Of a stretch of DNA of 62,000 bases, positions 1-9,803 are shown piece by piece (the first letter of the stretch is position 1; every line of letters begins with the position of its first letter). The notes beneath the pieces were generated by a model. The model ran no database searches and had not been told where the DNA came from. It saw only the letters and a program-made list of their open reading frames with translations. A program made the position numbers and the translations under genes. Origin of the DNA: Symbiodinium natans (taxonomy: Eukaryota; Sar; Dinophyceae; Suessiales; Symbiodiniaceae); NCBI GenBank assembly GCA_905221605.1, contig CAJNDS010002448.1:1-62000 (forward strand), given 5' to 3'.

Positions 1-251
1 GAACCCCCCCCCCCCCCCACCCCACCCTAACTGCTAATTCTTGTTGCGTGCGGACTCCTGTCGCAGGGAAAGGGGCCGCACCGAAATGCGAAATGCATGC
101 AGTTGGAACCTCGTTGTGTTCACGCTGAATCTGCAAGCGAGCGCTGCGTTGTCAGAGCCCGTCGCTCTGCTTTGCGTCAGTCCGCGAGAACATCCATGGG
201 AGGAAGTCGCACGATCAGAGTGCTAGCGACGTGGCTCAGCAGTGCCATCTG

Positions 252-461
252 TTAAGGCACCGAGCGGGCTCTGATCGAGGTAGTCTCCCGCTGCGTGACA
301 CTAGCTTCTGTCTGCACCGACTGATCAAAGCCATGCCGGCGGATGACATGCTCTAAGACCGCCTGGTTCGCCACGGTGAGTCGATTCTTCACAACCATGA
401 GACACGACTTTAAAGTAGCTGAATCTTCCTCCGTCAAAACCCCTCCATTGCAAAAAAACAA
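252..461 (-). CDS. Helical open segment, minus strand
   Basis: A 69-codon frame reads GGVLTEEDSATLKSCLMVVK, NRLTVANQAVLEHVIRRHGF and ends in a stop. A poly-T stretch plus GCAATGGAG upstream could be an acceptor. No family recognised. Confidence 0.35.
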   Translation of the reverse strand: MFFCNGGVLTEEDSATLKSCLMVVKNRLTVANQAVLEHVIRRHGFDQSVQTEASVTQRETTSIRARSVP

Positions 462-919
462 TCAACGGTCAACACTGCTGAGCACGAGAACTTACAAAGC
501 ACAGAGCCTCGTAACCAGGCTCGCCATGAGCCATGTCCCCCTAAACCCTAAACCCTAAACTCTTAGAACCCCTGTCTTGGGTCAGCCCTTGCTGGACCCT
601 GGGAGCCTCGTGACTTCCTCCTCAAACACAAAGCATACACAAAAAAAAACACGTACTACAGGGGTCGGAATAATCACTAATTATGGCTCCTATAATTTTA
701 TACTAGTACAACAACCCCCAAACCCTAAACCCCCACAACCCTATTCAAATCACTAAGGCCCCTATATTACTGACACAACAGGCTTAAGAGGCGGAGGTGC
801 GCATCTTGCCCATACAACGACCTCCCTCCCCCCCCCCGTCCCCCCCCGTGTTTTTGGAACCTCTGTTGCAAAAGTCGGTTTCGAGTTTGGGGTTTAGGGG
901 CCTCCATCCGCCCTTCGAT

Positions 920-990
920 GATGTTGCGAAAGCTGCTCCGCAGGACGCCCGTTTGAGCTCCACTTGCATCTGGATGGCCTCGGTTCTGTA
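920..990 (-). CDS. Exon candidate TEAIQMQVELKRAS, minus strand
   Basis: An acceptor GGTGTACAG follows an element (about 1000-1060) shared with 37.46-37.54 kb. The frame TEAIQMQVELKRASCGAAFA looks helical, like the other minus-strand exons. The 3' end is uncertain. Confidence 0.3.
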
Positions 991-1418
991 CACCCCTTAG
1001 ACCCTTAAAAACAACTATTATTGTTACTATCCTCTTGGGTTTCCCAAGGGGGGTATAGGGTTCGGGATGTCTTTTCGGAGGCCCGGGGGGATCCCGGAGT
1101 TCGTGGCCGAAAGGTAGTGGGTGCACAAAGGCTTGTAGGGTTTTGGGTAGTGAGGCGAAGCAGAATCTAGCACTATGAGAGGACATGTGCTGAAGCCTTA
1201 GCTGGCCGCTCCTGAGCAAACTTGTGACCAGGGGGTGGCCCTGATCTAGACGATAGACCCTGTTGTGTCTCCAAGATATTCCGCCTATCTGGAGCTTGAT
1301 GCAAACCAAAACGCAGGAAAACAACCCAAGCCTAGGTGCGCTAGCCTTCACATCCCTCATCACTCAAAACCCTTCCCCCAAACAGCAGACTTGAACCCAG
1401 CAGCCGCTCCCCAGCCAC

Positions 1419-1475
1419 TGGTGCGAGACGAAGAGAACCAGGAACGATGGCTGGGCCTCTTTGTAGAGGTCTTTC
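1419..1475 (+). CDS. Exon candidate PLVRDEENQERWLGLFVE, plus strand
   Basis: After CGCTCCCCAG the frame reads PLVRDEENQERWLGLFVE and could end at GAG|GTCTTT. It lies between telomere-like repeats; isolated. Confidence 0.35.
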
Positions 1476-1857
1476 GGTCTTTCTTCGTTGCGTTTAGGGC
1501 CCCTTTGGGGTGGCTGAGGTTGGCAGGTTGCGGCATCGCCTTAGCCTTGGATTCTCCTGCGTTCGGGTGTAGAGGCTTCTTGGGACTGAAGAGTTTTAGG
1601 GTTTAGGGTTTGGGGTTTAGGGCATCTAACCCTAAACCCTTTTATGCATCCGGACTCGTGTGGGTGTTGCCACAGGCTTCCAGTGCTGCTGACTGGACTC
1701 CCAGACTCTAACCCTAAACCCTAAAGTCTAAACCCTGAACCCTAAACCCTAGAAGATGTTGATGCTTTCACGTCTTTTTCTCCATAGGGGCCACAGTGGG
1801 CCCCACTGGCAGGAGCGGCCGACTAATAATCTACTTGCAGGGCATTGTCGGGCTTTG

Positions 1858-2000
1858 ATTAGTATTATTACTACTATTGTTCTTATCATATTATTTCTTG
1901 TTATTATTATTATCATTATCATCTTTTCATTATTTGTATTATTGTTATTATTATTGTTGTTATTAGTATTATTATTGTTATTACCATTATTCATTGTGCT
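1858..2000. repeat. ATT/TTG trinucleotide-rich tract
   Basis: Degenerate TTATTATTG repeats. Similar tracts occur at 27207-27420, 29397-29520 and 30350-30460. They generate hydrophobic-looking or poly-Asn frames that are not genes. Confidence 0.85.
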
Positions 2001-2039
2001 ACTACAAGTGTCAGTGCTACTGTTACTAGTACTATGTTT

Positions 2040-2148
2040 CTATCTAGTAAGGGCCAATATGCACGTTCGGCCTTCATTCGGCAAATGGTTGGACGAAGCT
2101 CGGCAAACCAGCTGGGGGTTCCATACAGTCCGACGGATTGTCGGTTAA
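2040..2148 (+). CDS. Exon candidate PSFGKWLDEARQTSWGF, plus strand
   Basis: Open frame NMHVRPSFGKWLDEARQTSW, GFHTVRRIVG and then a stop. Follows an AT-rich trinucleotide tract. Boundaries unknown. Confidence 0.25.
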
Positions 2149-2639
2149 CATATGTCACTTGGGTAAACTGCACGATGAACGTCACATCGCCGTGGTTGCT
2201 TTTGGTATATCAGTCTAGAGTCAAAAAACCTATTTGGGGGGGCATGATATCAAGTGAATGTGTATAAGCCTAAACTACACCACGTATGATCACATGAGCA
2301 AGCATAGGCTCATAGATGTTTAGGATCCGCCAGAAAAAACACCAGTGAAGTGAACTTAACCAACAACCCTCACTATCAGTAGCTTGGTTGAGCCACTTGG
2401 TTCGGAATGATTACTTGAATAGTAATAATCGTATTCCCTTATGGTCCCTCTATAGTTGCTTTATAATACCACCAAAAAACAATTCTAATCATTGAGTCCC
2501 CTACATTAGCTCGCTGAATTCGATCGCCGGTGGCGACCCGATGCAACAATGGCCCTTCCAAAATTTACACCACAACCGACATCCTGAGAAGTCATGGGCG
2601 GCATCGGTTACCCCAGTGCAACCCCTCAAGCGGCCTCCA

Positions 2640-2695
2640 CCAGAAGCCCCTGCGCCATGAGCTCCTTCGGCTGATTTTCTTCCCCTAGAAAAGTT
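2640..2695 (-). CDS. Short exon candidate PKELMAQGLLVEA, minus strand
   Basis: AAATCAG|CCGAAGGAG... reads PKELMAQGLLVEA and can end at GAG|GCCGCT. Helix-like but very short. Confidence 0.25.
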
Positions 2696-2720
2696 GCGGG
2701 GGATCATGGGCGAACTAGTT

Positions 2721-2723
<3 letters not shown>

Positions 2724-2752
<29 letters not shown>
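2724..2752. repeat. Long poly-C tract
   Basis: About 29 C in a row. Comparable tracts lie at 38155-38190, 44529-44556 and 45837-45866; shorter ones are scattered. Length is unlikely to be exact in an assembly. Confidence 0.9.
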
Positions 2753-2999
2753 GTATGGTGGCGTAGATCCAAACGTTGTGAGACCAGAGCCAGCATGACT
2801 CATGACAAGTGTCACTTGCGTGGCTGTAGTGGGAGCTTGATTTCCAACACCACGAAATACCATCAACATGAGACCGGTGTGTTCTTTGCTTAAGGACGCT
2901 TGGCTTGAGACACCGACAATCCAAGGGGGAATAAGGGCCCTGCCGAGCACCGTTAGTTGATGATTCAGCCAAGGGTTCAATGTCTGCATGGTGTCAAGG

Positions 3000-4400
3000 T
3001 CTCACTGGAGCAGTCCGGAGTAAAAGGCATTAACATTGTTGAAGGATTTGCTGCGAATGGCTCCGGCTGCCTTCCTTTGGCGAAAACGATGACGCGAGGA
3101 CACTACCTACAGACATGAGGCGAGGTGGCTCGACAAACGAGGCACATGCCACTGTTGCCACTTTTGGCCCGTGAAAACAAGTACTACGGTACGTCAGCAA
3201 CCACCAAAAGAACACGACAGATACAATGATCGCGCGACCTCCACTGCTCACATGAGAACCCTTCGTTTCGCATTCCCCAGGTTTTCGACTCTCACTCTGG
3301 CACGGCATTGGTTGGCAACTTCGGTGCATTAGCCAGGACTTCTTACATGGCTTTACGGCTTTAGGGTTTTGATGTGCGTTCTAACGGTCTTGGGTTCCAG
3401 GACATTTCAGGTGACTGCCAGTTGCAGGTCTGCGGCGGCACAAGACCTACACTTTGCTGGGCCTGGGACTTAGGGTTGGATTTAGGGTTTCGGGTGTAGG
3501 GTTTAGGGCAGTTTGGGGTATAGGGCTCAGCGTTTATGTGGTTTTAGGGCAATTTTTTAGGGTTTAGGGGGCAGGGTTTGGTGGGACTTTGCCACTGCAT
3601 GGTGATGAGACTACCGGGTCTAGGGCTTCTTGGGTTTCGGGGTACACACGCGACTGCTAAGGATCCTGGTGCATCGGTGGAGGTCCCGACATCTTCAAAA
3701 AGTCCTGCACGCTCCTGGGCCCCAGGAATCTATCCGGTTTCAAGGGCGTAGGGAATTCGGACTAGGGGACTGCGCGGTCATAAGATGGTGGCGGGCAGGG
3801 TCGTGGTTTGTATCAGTGCCTAAGCCTAGGCTGTACAGTAGGAAGGTGTGCTTTGTGGGTGTTGGGGCCAAGAGATGTCTGAAGTCTGCAGGCAACCTCC
3901 AAGCTAAACCCTAAGCCCTAAGCCCTAAGCCCTAAGCCCTGACAAACCTTTCGTGGCTGCAGAGGCTTCGGGGGGGGGAGGGAGGGGGAGTTTGAGGGGG
4001 AGGGGGCGGGGCGCATCATGCAGCTCTGGCTCAAGACCCACATCGGCGCCTGCTTCTTGTGGAGATGGACCTCAGGGGAGTTAGGGCTCACATGCTTCAT
4101 CTTATGCTTCATCTTATGGCTTTTTTTGCTCGTCGCAACTAAGCCTTGAGATGACTTGAGCGTAGTGTGTGCTTTTTCGCAACCCGTGCTGAGGCCGAGG
4201 CGTGTGACAGGAAGGCTTTGCACTGGCGCTCTCCGAGCAGCCAAGCACGCCCAGCGCAGAGTGTGTTTGGTTAGGTCAACATGCTCGCCTGAGGTTCTCT
4301 CACGCTTTCAGTTCTGGCAACAAGGCGGTTGCTCCCCACCCTTTAGGTGGTCGGCTTTCGCAACGCCATTAAAACAAAAGAAATCAAAATAGTTTCACAG
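3000..4400. other. No gene recognised
   Basis: Mixed unique sequence with TTTAGGG-like runs at 3460-3575, CCCTAAG runs at 3904-3940 and a G-rich stretch at 3968-4012. Some helical-looking minus-strand text near 4020-4150 (VHLHKKQAPMWVLSQS) lacks convincing splice sites. Confidence 0.6.
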
Positions 4401-4464
4401 TGTCACAAGACCATGCGGAGGATGTGCATCAGCCACGGCCTGGTATTTAAAGTCTTGAAAAAAG

Positions 4465-6774
4465 TCAGCTGCATCGCAGCGGCTCTGCCCACAAGAACGC
4501 GTCGGTGACTCTCGCCGATGCTGGGATCGGCTCTGGGCAGATGCCCAAATTGAAGCCGGCGCCGATGGGTAGCCACATCAAGACCAGAATCACACTGCTG
4601 GCCACATGAAGTACGCCTGCTGAAAGGAACCACTCGATCTGGCGCACCCCATGCAGGCGCAAAGGAGGGTGCTGCACGTGGATCCCTTGCTGGTCCTTGC
4701 ACATCGTCTGCCTTGGGTGACAAACATGCAGTGACTCGTAGAAGTGCTTCATCTGGCTCTTCCAGGGATCCAGCGGCAGCAGGCGGTAAAGCACCACGGC
4801 GTCCTCCAAGGCTTCCATGAACAGGGCCACGAAAAAGAGCACCAGGGTGGGCGTGTTGAAGAGGGGAGTGGCGCCAAGCCAAAGGAGCCGCCAGGCCATG
4901 TAACACCCAACAGCGATGAAGCGGTAGTAACCACAGTGAAGTCGTGCGTGACGGTGGACAAAAGCGCAGCCGCCTACCTTCAACCAACCGTGCAAGCGCC
5001 GCGGCAGCACTCTGATGGCAGCACTCAGGTGGTATCCGTGCCTCACAACCCAATTGTTCAATATCATTATCAGTAAGCTCAGAAGCCATTGCCACTTCCA
5101 ACTCGGGCTGCGCACTGCGGCGCAGAGGAGGCTGATCAGGCGCGAACCCTCTGCGATGGCATGGGCCCAGCCAATGAGCACGGTGATCGCCGAATTCTTG
5201 TCACCCCACACGATGAACTGCTCATCACCGGCGCGCGGCCACACTAACTTTACATACATTCTCTCAAGCAAACTCACAGCCAGCAGCTCGGAAGCGGAGG
5301 TGCTGTAGCTTAAAAAGAAACCTGCTGCAATGTTGCTTCGCTCCTCGAGGAAGCTATAGATGACAATGATAGTCCACTGTGCTGCAAGCAAGAGTGCGTT
5401 CAATATGAAGAGGAAAACCGTCCACAGCACTTGTCTCCTGGTGTCTTGCAATCTGTCCATGCGATGCGTCTCACGGCGTTCGAGGCAAAAGCTGAGCACC
5501 AGCTGTGCACACACCGACACCTCAAACCCTGAGGCCGTCATTATGAAATACTGTAGACGGCCGCCCGGCCTCAACAGCATCCAGGGGAGCTCCCACAACG
5601 TCCAGGCAAGAGCGCCGGCCGCTGCCATCATGGCAGTGGCGCGGGATCGCTGGTGGTAGCCTAAGAGCTCATAGGTCAACTGGAAGGACCAAAACTGCCC
5701 ACTCCACGTCATCGTGCGGCAGGCCATCCACCACCAGTGCGGCTGCTCGGGATCAGCCGTTGGCTCATACATGTTGATGAGACTGAAGGAGCCAAAAGTG
5801 ACAAGGGCGTAGTATAGAGTCAAGAGAGCCGTATGAACCAGACCACCGCCGTCGGTGTACACTTGCGGCTTGGCCTCTTCCTGCTGCACGCTGACGTCCA
5901 CCTCACGCAGCCAAGCCTCACCTGGCACGTGGATCGGCAGCTTCGGCAGCTTCGTGCCGCTGCCGGGGCGCCAAGGGCCCACAAGCAGCACGGCACCAGA
6001 CAGCTGCCAGGAAACCACCTCTTCGCGCAGCACGCGCACACCTGCGCACTTCTGATCCTGAAGCACCAGCTCATAGCACTCCCCATCAGCTAGCTCCACC
6101 ACATCCGGACCGCATCGCATGAAACCATAGTCGGCACTGCCAAAGCGACGTCGCAATCGGCGTACCTCCTGGCAGTCACTGGACCTTGTGCTAGGCGGCT
6201 GCCATATAAAGCTCAGCTCAGTGAAGGGCACTTGGTCATGTTCCGATTCCCAGGATTCCCAGGATGCCCAATCTGCTTCTCTTGGGAAGCTGGGCGGAAG
6301 GCAGGTCCAAAGAAGGCAAGCCCTCCCGCCAGCATTCAGCCGCCTCTCCAACAACTGCTCTGCAGCGGGTCCACTGCCCACGATGATCAGGTTGAGGTCA
6401 AGGAGCTTCCAGTTGAAGTTCGTTGAAGTCTCCGAAGTTGAAGTTGCCGAAGTCTCCCAGGGATCCTCCTGTAGATGTCGCTTCTCATTTGTTGAAGTTG
6501 GCGAAGTCGGCACCTTTGCCACAGATCGAACTCCACCAGCAGCGAACGTGCAGGGAGGTGCAATGGCTTCCACACCTGGCAACTCCTTACACTTCTTCGA
6601 TCCAGTCCCCATCTTGCCAGCAACTGAGTGTGTGCAATGGGCAGTAATCGGTGGCCGACTACCTTCCTGCGGTACCCTCAATGTCACGCTGTGGTTGGCA
6701 ATCGGTGGTCGGGTACCTTCTTGGGGCACCCTCATCTCCATGTCTTCAGCAGCCTCACGTAGTGCAGCAGCCAT
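4465..6774 (-). CDS. Intronless 769-aa protein: Rossmann-like motif plus polytopic membrane domain
   Basis: A single uninterrupted frame encodes about 769 residues. The start is the first ATG (6774-6772): the frame is open upstream only through TTG to a TAG at 6843-6841. Residues about 15-45 carry two copies of a RVPQEG(T/S)RPPI motif, followed by a Ser/Thr-rich stretch. At residues about 127-140 a beta-strand plus glycine turn (LNLIIVGSGPAAEQ) looks like a nucleotide-binding Rossmann start. From about residue 310 to 660 there are many hydrophobic Trp/Tyr-rich helices, with short basic loops between them, so this half is very likely a multi-pass membrane domain. I do not recognise the family and assign no reaction. 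The absence of introns over 2.3 kb contrasts with the micro-exon genes elsewhere and may mean a retrocopy, but no relict spliced leader is visible upstream. Confidence 0.85.
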   Translation of the reverse strand: MAAALREAAEDMEMRVPQEGTRPPIANHSVTLRVPQEGSRPPITAHCTHSVAGKMGTGSKKCKELPGVEAIAPPCTFAAGGVRSVAKVPTSPTSTNEKRHLQEDPWETSATSTSETSTNFNWKLLDLNLIIVGSGPAAEQLLERRLNAGGRACLLWTCLPPSFPREADWASWESWESEHDQVPFTELSFIWQPPSTRSSDCQEVRRLRRRFGSADYGFMRCGPDVVELADGECYELVLQDQKCAGVRVLREEVVSWQLSGAVLLVGPWRPGSGTKLPKLPIHVPGEAWLREVDVSVQQEEAKPQVYTDGGGLVHTALLTLYYALVTFGSFSLINMYEPTADPEQPHWWWMACRTMTWSGQFWSFQLTYELLGYHQRSRATAMMAAAGALAWTLWELPWMLLRPGGRLQYFIMTASGFEVSVCAQLVLSFCLERRETHRMDRLQDTRRQVLWTVFLFILNALLLAAQWTIIVIYSFLEERSNIAAGFFLSYSTSASELLAVSLLERMYVKLVWPRAGDEQFIVWGDKNSAITVLIGWAHAIAEGSRLISLLCAAVRSPSWKWQWLLSLLIMILNNWVVRHGYHLSAAIRVLPRRLHGWLKVGGCAFVHRHARLHCGYYRFIAVGCYMAWRLLWLGATPLFNTPTLVLFFVALFMEALEDAVVLYRLLPLDPWKSQMKHFYESLHVCHPRQTMCKDQQGIHVQHPPLRLHGVRQIEWFLSAGVLHVASSVILVLMWLPIGAGFNLGICPEPIPASARVTDAFLWAEPLRCS

Positions 6775-7230
6775 GCCATACAAGATGCTCAAACGACCTT
6801 GCTCGTGCCCTCTTCTTGGAAGAGGACTTAAAGGAAAAAACTAGGGCTTCTGCTGCAAGAGCTGAGGGCCGCGGGCGATCCATGCAAAGCTAGCGTTTAG
6901 GCTTCGGGTGTTCAGAGTGTGTCGAGATTTTTGAGATACGCTTGTGGTAGAGGCTTCCGGCTTCCAGGGGAGAATGCAAACAGCATCGATCATAACTACA
7001 GATTCGGATACAGCAACATTCAGTTATCAATTGGATGGCCTCAATGTGGATCGCGCATATCTGATACTAAAATGAGTATTGCAGTATACATGTGTCATAT
7101 AACTATATAACTGGTGGCACACATTCAAGACTTGACTCCTTGAAGCACTCGCGCCCCTGGCACTATCACACTGCGGCCTACACACCACCGAAGGGGTTCG
7201 GAGAACAAGCCCCCGAAAGCTGTCTCACTG

Positions 7231-7340
7231 CTTGGAGGTTCATGGGTAGTTACAAGTAGGGTGATGAGTATGGTGACTATACTTACAACCCTATTTAGGG
7301 TACAGAGAACCCTACTTATGATTGCCCATGAACCTCCAAG
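7231..7340. mobile_element. Introner-like element family I1
   Basis: Ends CTTGGAGGTTCATGGG and CCCATGAACCTCCAAG are inverted repeats, with a second inner pair around TACAAGTAGGG/CCCTACTTAT. 110 bp. No exon recognised next to it. Confidence 0.7.
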
Positions 7341-7679
7341 TGGGAGTAGAAAGGGGCCCCCTTGCGGAGTATTGTTAAGGCGCTGGTAAACGGGAAACGG
7401 GCGCGCCCCGGAACCAGGAGAGGGCGACACAGTCAGCCCTACATGATAAGCCCCTGAAACCCGAATAAACCCTAAACCTAGACCCTAAACCCTAATTAAA
7501 CCCTAAACCCTAAACCCTAAACCCTAAACCCTAAGCCCCCGAATCTCCCCCCCCCAATTGCCAGAGAAGAACAGGCCAAGGTGCCGGTCGCGCCATCGGC
7601 TCCGGATCCGGTGCGCTGGAGCAATTCCCCATCTCATCAGGACCTCAAAAAGGCTTCGAGCACTTAGGGGCTGAGTAGG

Positions 7680-7985
7680 GTTTGGGTTTAGGGTTTCGGG
7701 TTTAGGGTTTAGGGTTTAGGGTTTAGGGTTTAGGGTTTAGGGTTTAGGGTTTAGGGTTTAGGGTTTAGGGTTTAGGGTTTAGGGTTTAGGGTTTAGGGTT
7801 TAGGGTTTGGGTCATCAGGACCTCAAGAAGGCTTCGAGCAAGTGACGTGAGTAAAGGGGGGTGGGCAAGCGAAGACTTAGGGGCTGAGTACCCTAGCCCA
7901 AAAAAGGGTTAGGGTTTAGGGTTTAGGGTTTAGGGTTCAGGGTTCAGGGTTCAGGGTTCAGGGTTCAGGCTTTAGGGTTTAGGGC
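7680..7985. repeat. Interstitial TTTAGGG arrays
   Basis: About 18 near-perfect TTTAGGG units at 7680-7808 and a second block at 7906-7985 with TTCAGGG variants. The intervening text (TCATCAGGACCTCAA.AAGGCTTCGAG) duplicates 7637-7661, so the unit array-plus-flank is itself repeated. Confidence 0.9.
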
Positions 7986-8366
7986 TTCGGCTCGCAGGGC
8001 CAGGATTTGGTCTCCGAATCAGGTCCTACCTTCAATCTGCTGCGATCTCCATCTTATTCCCTCACGCTGCGCCCCAACAGGAATCACTTGCTACTTTCCA
8101 GGCTTTCAGCAGGTCTATACTCAGGTTTTGTTTCGCGTGCCTGCAAGTCAGGTCAGCCAAAATCATGCAAGTCGAAAGTGTCCAACACGAGGGCGGTTAG
8201 GCGAGATCCTGTGCTGCTTACCCAGGGAGCATCGGGTTCTCGTACAATGCGCATCTCCTCAAGGCTCTGGCAAACTCTTCGAGGGAATGGTTCCTGGGAC
8301 CATGTAAGCTTGCCAGGCTGTAGGATTGAAACCAATCCATGCGACATGCAATTAGCATGCATTTGC

Positions 8367-8393
8367 GGCTGCCAGTGATTGTCACTGGCAGCC
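8367..8393. repeat. Perfect 12-bp inverted repeat at the 3' end of the GH7 frame
   Basis: GGCTGCCAGTGA (8367-8378), a TTG loop, then TCACTGGCAGCC (8382-8393). The two 12-base arms are perfect reverse complements with a 3-base loop. The arm on the gene side contains the GH7 stop codon. It marks the point where similarity to GH7 ends, so it may be a fold-back or insertion junction. Confidence 0.85.
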
Positions 8394-9612
8394 ATACACA
8401 CCAGGCAGGCTCGGATCCTTTTCCAGGGGGTAGTCCGAGTCCAGCCAGAGCATGTTGACATCTGAGTCGTCCCAGAGCGACACCACAAGCACCATGCCTC
8501 GCTGCAAGGCTTCCCCCATAGCCTTGAGGCCACCCTTGCGAGCGAAGTCGTTGATGTCTCCGAAGGCTGACTTCATTGCCGCACAGGTGGCATCGGTGAC
8601 CGGATCTCCGACCATGCCTGCAAAGGAGATGTAGGAGTTTGGGATGACCCGGCCATCCTGCACATAGAGCCGTCGAATGTCGATGACGTCTCCATCATCC
8701 GTGTTTCCCTCGGTGATGAACTGCGTGACGACAGTCAGCTTCTTCTTGGAGTTGACGGTGAAGCCGTTGCCACGTCCGTAGTACTCGTTGTCACCAAGGC
8801 GGTAGTGGTTGTAGTCACAGCCGTCCTTGTCGCAGACACCATCGTAGCGTTCATCCTCGGAATTGTCACCACACTCAGTGCCCCCACAGACGTATGGACC
8901 GGTGATGGAGCAAGGGTGCGGGGTGTAGGCGGTGGCACGGCTGTTGGCCTCCCAGATATCCATCTCTGCCAGGATCCAATGGGAGGGTCGTGGCTGGCGT
9001 TCCAGCCGACGATATTGGCCTTACCGTTCATGAACTTCATATCATGAGGGCACTGTGCATCGCAGTAGCCCGTGCCATACTTGGCTCCTGCTGCATTGGT
9101 CCCCCCACTCCGAGCCTTCCCACCATCTGCGTCCATCTCCACGAAGCACACGGCACCATTCAGGTTTGCAGGGCACGCCGTGAACTCCCTTTTCTTGAGC
9201 TTGAACATCTGGTAGTTGTTCTCGTCGTCCAGCATGTAGACCCGAGAGCCATAGTTGGATCTGTACTTGGTTGTGGTTACAAAGCCCAGCTCGACGCCAT
9301 CCTGAATCGGCTGGATTCCATAGGTGCTCTTGTACTGCTTCTCCGAGTTGCCCTCCATGTGACAGTTCAAGGCGCATGTCACAGGGTCGGGGCACAAGGT
9401 CTTGCCCCAGTCACCATCCTTGTAGCAGTTCGTGTACTGGCCGTTGTGGAGCCAGCGCCAATTCGCATCGAGCACTATGGACTTCATGTCCTTAGAGCAA
9501 GCTCCAGCATCACAGGTCCAGAGGGCCATCCCGGGATATGCCTCATGCTCAGAAGTTCCGATCTGCTGCTGGCAGATGCCAAGGCGCAGAGGCTCCAGAA
9601 GACTGCAAGCAT
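8382..9612 (-). pseudogene. GH7 cellobiohydrolase/endoglucanase-like gene, frameshifted and 3'-truncated (probable retrocopy)
   Basis: Glycoside hydrolase family 7 enzymes cleave cellulose and have been described in dinoflagellates. Recognisable GH7 blocks in order are: a hydrophobic signal peptide beginning MLAVFWSLCALAS (ATG at 9612); VLDANWRW near the N-terminus; NCYKDG; LCPDPVTCALNC; STYGIQ; FVEMDADGG; GAKYGTGYCDAQCP; then the catalytic block EMDIWEANS, CDKDGCDYNHYRLG, KKLTVVTQF and MVLVVSLWDDSDVNMLWLDS. Two frame changes break it. One lies in a CAG run at about 9563-9573, between the signal peptide and the mature start (QQIGTS). The other is at about 8964-8974, just before EMDIWE, where the paired Cys usual in the family is missing. 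The frame stops at 8384-8382 after PSLPGVYGCQ, before the usual end of the catalytic domain. No introns are visible. Assembly indels are an alternative explanation for the frameshifts. Confidence 0.85.
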
Positions 9613-9679
9613 GATGCGGGTGTCGCGCTGGTCTCTGCGCAAGCGCACGGGTCTCTTGGGGCTGAAGCTGTTGAAACGC

Positions 9680-9697
9680 CTGGAGCCAAAATGTCTA
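9680..9697 (-). other. Relict dinoflagellate spliced-leader sequence 5' of the GH7 copy
   Basis: On the minus strand the sequence reads TAGACATTTTGGCTCCAG. The last 18 bases of the dinoflagellate spliced leader are TAGCCATTTTGGCTCAAG, so 16 of 18 match, with 11 in a row identical. It lies 67 bases upstream of the GH7 ATG, in the sense orientation, exactly where a trans-spliced leader would sit on the mRNA. Its outer edge passes directly into a repeat element. This is what a reverse-transcribed, reinserted mRNA would leave behind. Confidence 0.7.
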
Positions 9698-9701
9698 ATT
9701 T

Positions 9702-9803
9702 GTAGGGGTCGGAAGAATTACTAATGGTATTCCCTTAGGGTCCCTTTAGAATTATACCATAATAACCCCCCAAAACCCTATTCTAACTATTGAGGCCCCT
9801 ATG
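9702..9803. repeat. Family I6 element abutting the GH7 retrocopy
   Basis: AGGGGTCGGAAGAATTACTAATGG ... CCATTCTAACTATTGAGGCCCCTA-type sequence. Related copies lie at about 657-770, 2400-2510, 22880-22980 and 42080-42140. The relict leader of the GH7 copy begins at its edge. Confidence 0.5.

Noticed and set aside
1749-2148. Poly-Asn or poly-Leu frames
   Set aside because: Low-complexity ATT/TTG repeat translation; only the unique tail at 2040-2148 was kept as a weak candidate.
4403-5101. A 232-codon minus-strand frame
   Set aside because: Overlaps the 769-aa membrane-protein gene in another frame and has no protein-like pattern.
7680-7808. Could the window be a chromosome end?
   Set aside because: Heptamer arrays occur throughout, in both orientations and inside introns, so they are interstitial.
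8153-8170. A third spliced-leader-like match (ATTTTGGCT on the minus strand)
   Set aside because: Only nine bases match, which is expected by chance in 62 kb.
8007-8533. Open frames on both strands next to GH7
   Set aside because: No GH7 similarity in them; they mirror the GH7 3' part or the hairpin. An intron from GGT|GTGTAT to TTGCAG leading to a missing C-terminal exon was tried, but the joined text does not match the family.
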